Shown here: positions 5,509 to 6,721 of the stretch, piece by piece
Numbering within the stretch: position 1 is the stretch's first letter
Layout: every line of letters begins with the position of its first letter
Assembly (NCBI GenBank): GCA_012515825.1
Contig: JAAYXQ010000048.1
Coordinates: 1 to 6,721, forward strand
DNA from: Fibrobacter sp.
Lineage (GTDB): Bacteria > Fibrobacterota > Fibrobacteria > Fibrobacterales > Fibrobacteraceae
DNA: 6,721 bases
Direction of reading: 5' to 3'
The notes under the pieces: generated by a model
The model's input: only the letters and a program-made list of their open reading frames with translations
What the model was told of the DNA's origin: nothing
Database searches by the model: none
Translations under genes and position numbers: made by a program

Positions 5509-5513
5509 CCTTA
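5509..5513 (-). promoter_or_regulatory. Ribosome-binding site of the DUF3108 gene overlapping the purE stop
   Basis: TAAGG on the minus strand contains the purE stop TAA and the AAGG core, 9 nt before the TTG start. The overlap suggests translational coupling with purE, and it is the evidence for a TTG start. Confidence 0.65.
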
Positions 5514-5981
5514 AATATCACCTAAACCAGTACGATATTCTTTTAATTTTTTTCGAAGAGAAGGATCGGATAATGCTAAAATATGAATAGCAAGATACCC
5601 TGCATTTTTCCCATTACCAATGCCCACTGTAGCGACAGGAATTCCTGGAGGCATTTGAACGATAGAGTGTAAAGCATCAACTCCAGTAAGAGGACCACCA
5701 TCACCAGGAACGCCAATAACAGGTAGTATAGAATGCCCTGCTAGCACTCCTGGAAGAGCCGCAGCAAGACCAGCGATGCCTATTAAAACTTGAACACCCC
5801 TGTCTTCTGCTTCTTTTGCATACTTTGCTGTTTTATTAGGAGTACGGTGAGCACTTAATACATTCCATTCCCACACGACACCAAATTCGTCTAAAACGCT
5901 AGTCACTTTATCTACGATCGATTTATCGGAAGCGCTTCCAGTGACAATGCCTACTTTAGCGTTTTCTTTTATTTCGAACAT
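5511..5981 (-). CDS. purE: PurE: N5-carboxyaminoimidazole ribonucleotide mutase (AIR carboxylase family)
   Basis: A 156-residue cytoplasmic enzyme of de novo purine synthesis that makes CAIR from N5-CAIR (class I) or from AIR plus CO2 (class II). The class I signatures are present: GSASD (15-19), with S16, S18 and D19 as in the E. coli nucleotide-phosphate site; SAHRTP (43-48), with H45; and a GVDALHSIVQMPPGIPVATV core (100-119). The length is slightly short of E. coli PurE (169), lacking only the C-terminal tail. The loop that reads AGGAAHLPG in E. coli is here AGLAAALPG (70-78), so the active-site His75 is Ala75. GVPGDGGPLTG (90-100) also departs from the usual GVPxxxxxLxG. The start ATG overlaps the end of purD by 13 nt, with AAGGGG 8 nt upstream. 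No purK is next to it, so class I or II chemistry is left open. Confidence 0.9.
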   Translation of the reverse strand: MFEIKENAKVGIVTGSASDKSIVDKVTSVLDEFGVVWEWNVLSAHRTPNKTAKYAKEAEDRGVQVLIGIAGLAAALPGVLAGHSILPVIGVPGDGGPLTGVDALHSIVQMPPGIPVATVGIGNGKNAGYLAIHILALSDPSLRKKLKEYRTGLGDI

Positions 5982-6721
5982 CTCTCTAACCCCTTTTTTC
6001 CAATATCCCTTCTGTAATACTTATTCTTAAAATTAACTTTTTCACAGGCTTCGTATGCTTGACGAAGTGCTTCGGAAAGGTCTTTTCCACTGCCGACAAC
6101 ACCAAAAACGCGTCCGCCTGCAGTGACTAATTTTTCATTTTGCATTTTTGTGCCCGCATGTAGAACTCGAGCCCCATTTTTTTCTGCTTCTTCTATACCA
6201 GAGACTTCCTGACCCGCTTCATAAGCGTTAGGGTAGCCTTCACTTGCAAGTACTACTATTGCCGCACTACCCTTAGGTGGCTTAGGTGCGCCGAGTGTTG
6301 AAAGAGCACCACGTTCAGCGGCATCAAATAAAGCAAGAACATCTCCATCATAAAGAGGAAGTACTATTTGACATTCGGGATCGCCTAGTCGGCAATTATA
6401 CTCGACTACTTTTGGACCATTTTTTGTGACCATAATCCCTACATAAAGAACACCTGTATAAGGAGCTCCTTCTTGAATCATGCCCGCAAGTGTTGGCTCG
6501 ATAATTCGTTTTTTTACGTCTTCTAAAAGAGATTCCGTTACCACAGGTGCTGGAGAATAAGCTCCCATACCACCTGTATTAGGGCCTAAATCATTATCAA
6601 AAATTCGTTTGTGGTCTTGTGCTGAAGATAAGAGGACATAATCTTTTCCATCACAGATAGCAAATAAAGAAGCTTCTTCGCCTTCCATAAACTCTTCGAT
6701 GACCACCGTTTTTCCAGACTC
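5969..6721 (-). CDS. purD: Phosphoribosylamine-glycine ligase (GAR synthetase), C-terminal part
   Basis: The C-terminal 250 residues of PurD; the N-terminal part, about 180 residues by comparison with E. coli's 429, lies beyond the window. PurD joins glycine to phosphoribosylamine with ATP to give GAR, the second step of purine synthesis. The frame stays open through the window edge (E-S-G-K-T-V-V-I-E-E), so the GTG at 6704-6706 is not a start. Visible are VVIEEFMEGEEASLF (6-20), the phosphate-binding PNTGGMGAYSPAP (47-59), the ATP-grasp metal site VVEYNCRLGDPECQ (105-118, with E108 and N110 as likely Mg ligands), and a C-terminal domain with VFGVVGSG (205-212). It ends in KKGLERCSK and overlaps purE by 13 nt, so translation of the two is probably coupled. 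Confidence 0.95.
   Translation of the reverse strand, partial: ESGKTVVIEEFMEGEEASLFAICDGKDYVLLSSAQDHKRIFDNDLGPNTGGMGAYSPAPVVTESLLEDVKKRIIEPTLAGMIQEGAPYTGVLYVGIMVTKNGPKVVEYNCRLGDPECQIVLPLYDGDVLALFDAAERGALSTLGAPKPPKGSAAIVVLASEGYPNAYEAGQEVSGIEEAEKNGARVLHAGTKMQNEKLVTAGGRVFGVVGSGKDLSEALRQAYEACEKVNFKNKYYRRDIGKKGLERCSK

Overview
The window is a compact stretch of bacterial chromosome carrying core genes from a low-GC, diderm (Gram-negative type) organism. The diderm reading rests on three exported products: a SPOR-domain lipoprotein, a predicted outer-membrane beta-barrel and a secreted DUF3108 protein. Clear Shine-Dalgarno sequences precede most genes, and the promoters resemble sigma-70 TTGaca/TATAaT sites. 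This argues against a typical Bacteroidota genome. Acidic low-complexity stretches next to export signals and a tRNA gene without an encoded CCA would fit a Fibrobacterota/FCB-type lineage, but the sequence alone does not settle the taxon.

Left part (1-1160, minus strand): the N-terminal 51 codons of tyrosyl-tRNA synthetase (cut by the window edge), then yqeY and rpsU, reading rpsU > yqeY > tyrS. A good promoter precedes rpsU, a small hairpin lies between rpsU and yqeY, and a strong terminator follows yqeY. Middle part (1237-3551, plus strand): a divergent promoter drives a SPOR-domain lipoprotein with an acidic segment and an Ala/Pro repeat tail. It is followed 25 bp later by rimO (ribosomal protein S12 methylthiotransferase) and a terminator that can work in both directions. 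Right part (3554-6721, minus strand): purD (5' end missing), purE and a DUF3108 gene form a tight operon. A predicted outer-membrane protein with its own promoter and terminator follows, then a tRNA-Arg(CCG).

Functionally the left and middle parts are translation genes (tyrS, yqeY, rpsU, rimO, tRNA-Arg) interleaved with envelope genes. The right part joins two de novo purine genes (GAR synthetase and N5-CAIR mutase) to a secreted protein of unknown role. I see no mobile element, CRISPR array, phage gene or defence system. The most notable points are a PurE whose usual second active-site histidine is alanine, the DUF3108 gene translationally linked to purE, similar Tyr-containing poly-Glu segments in two separate envelope proteins, and an outer-membrane gene whose longest ORF starts about 100 bp too early.
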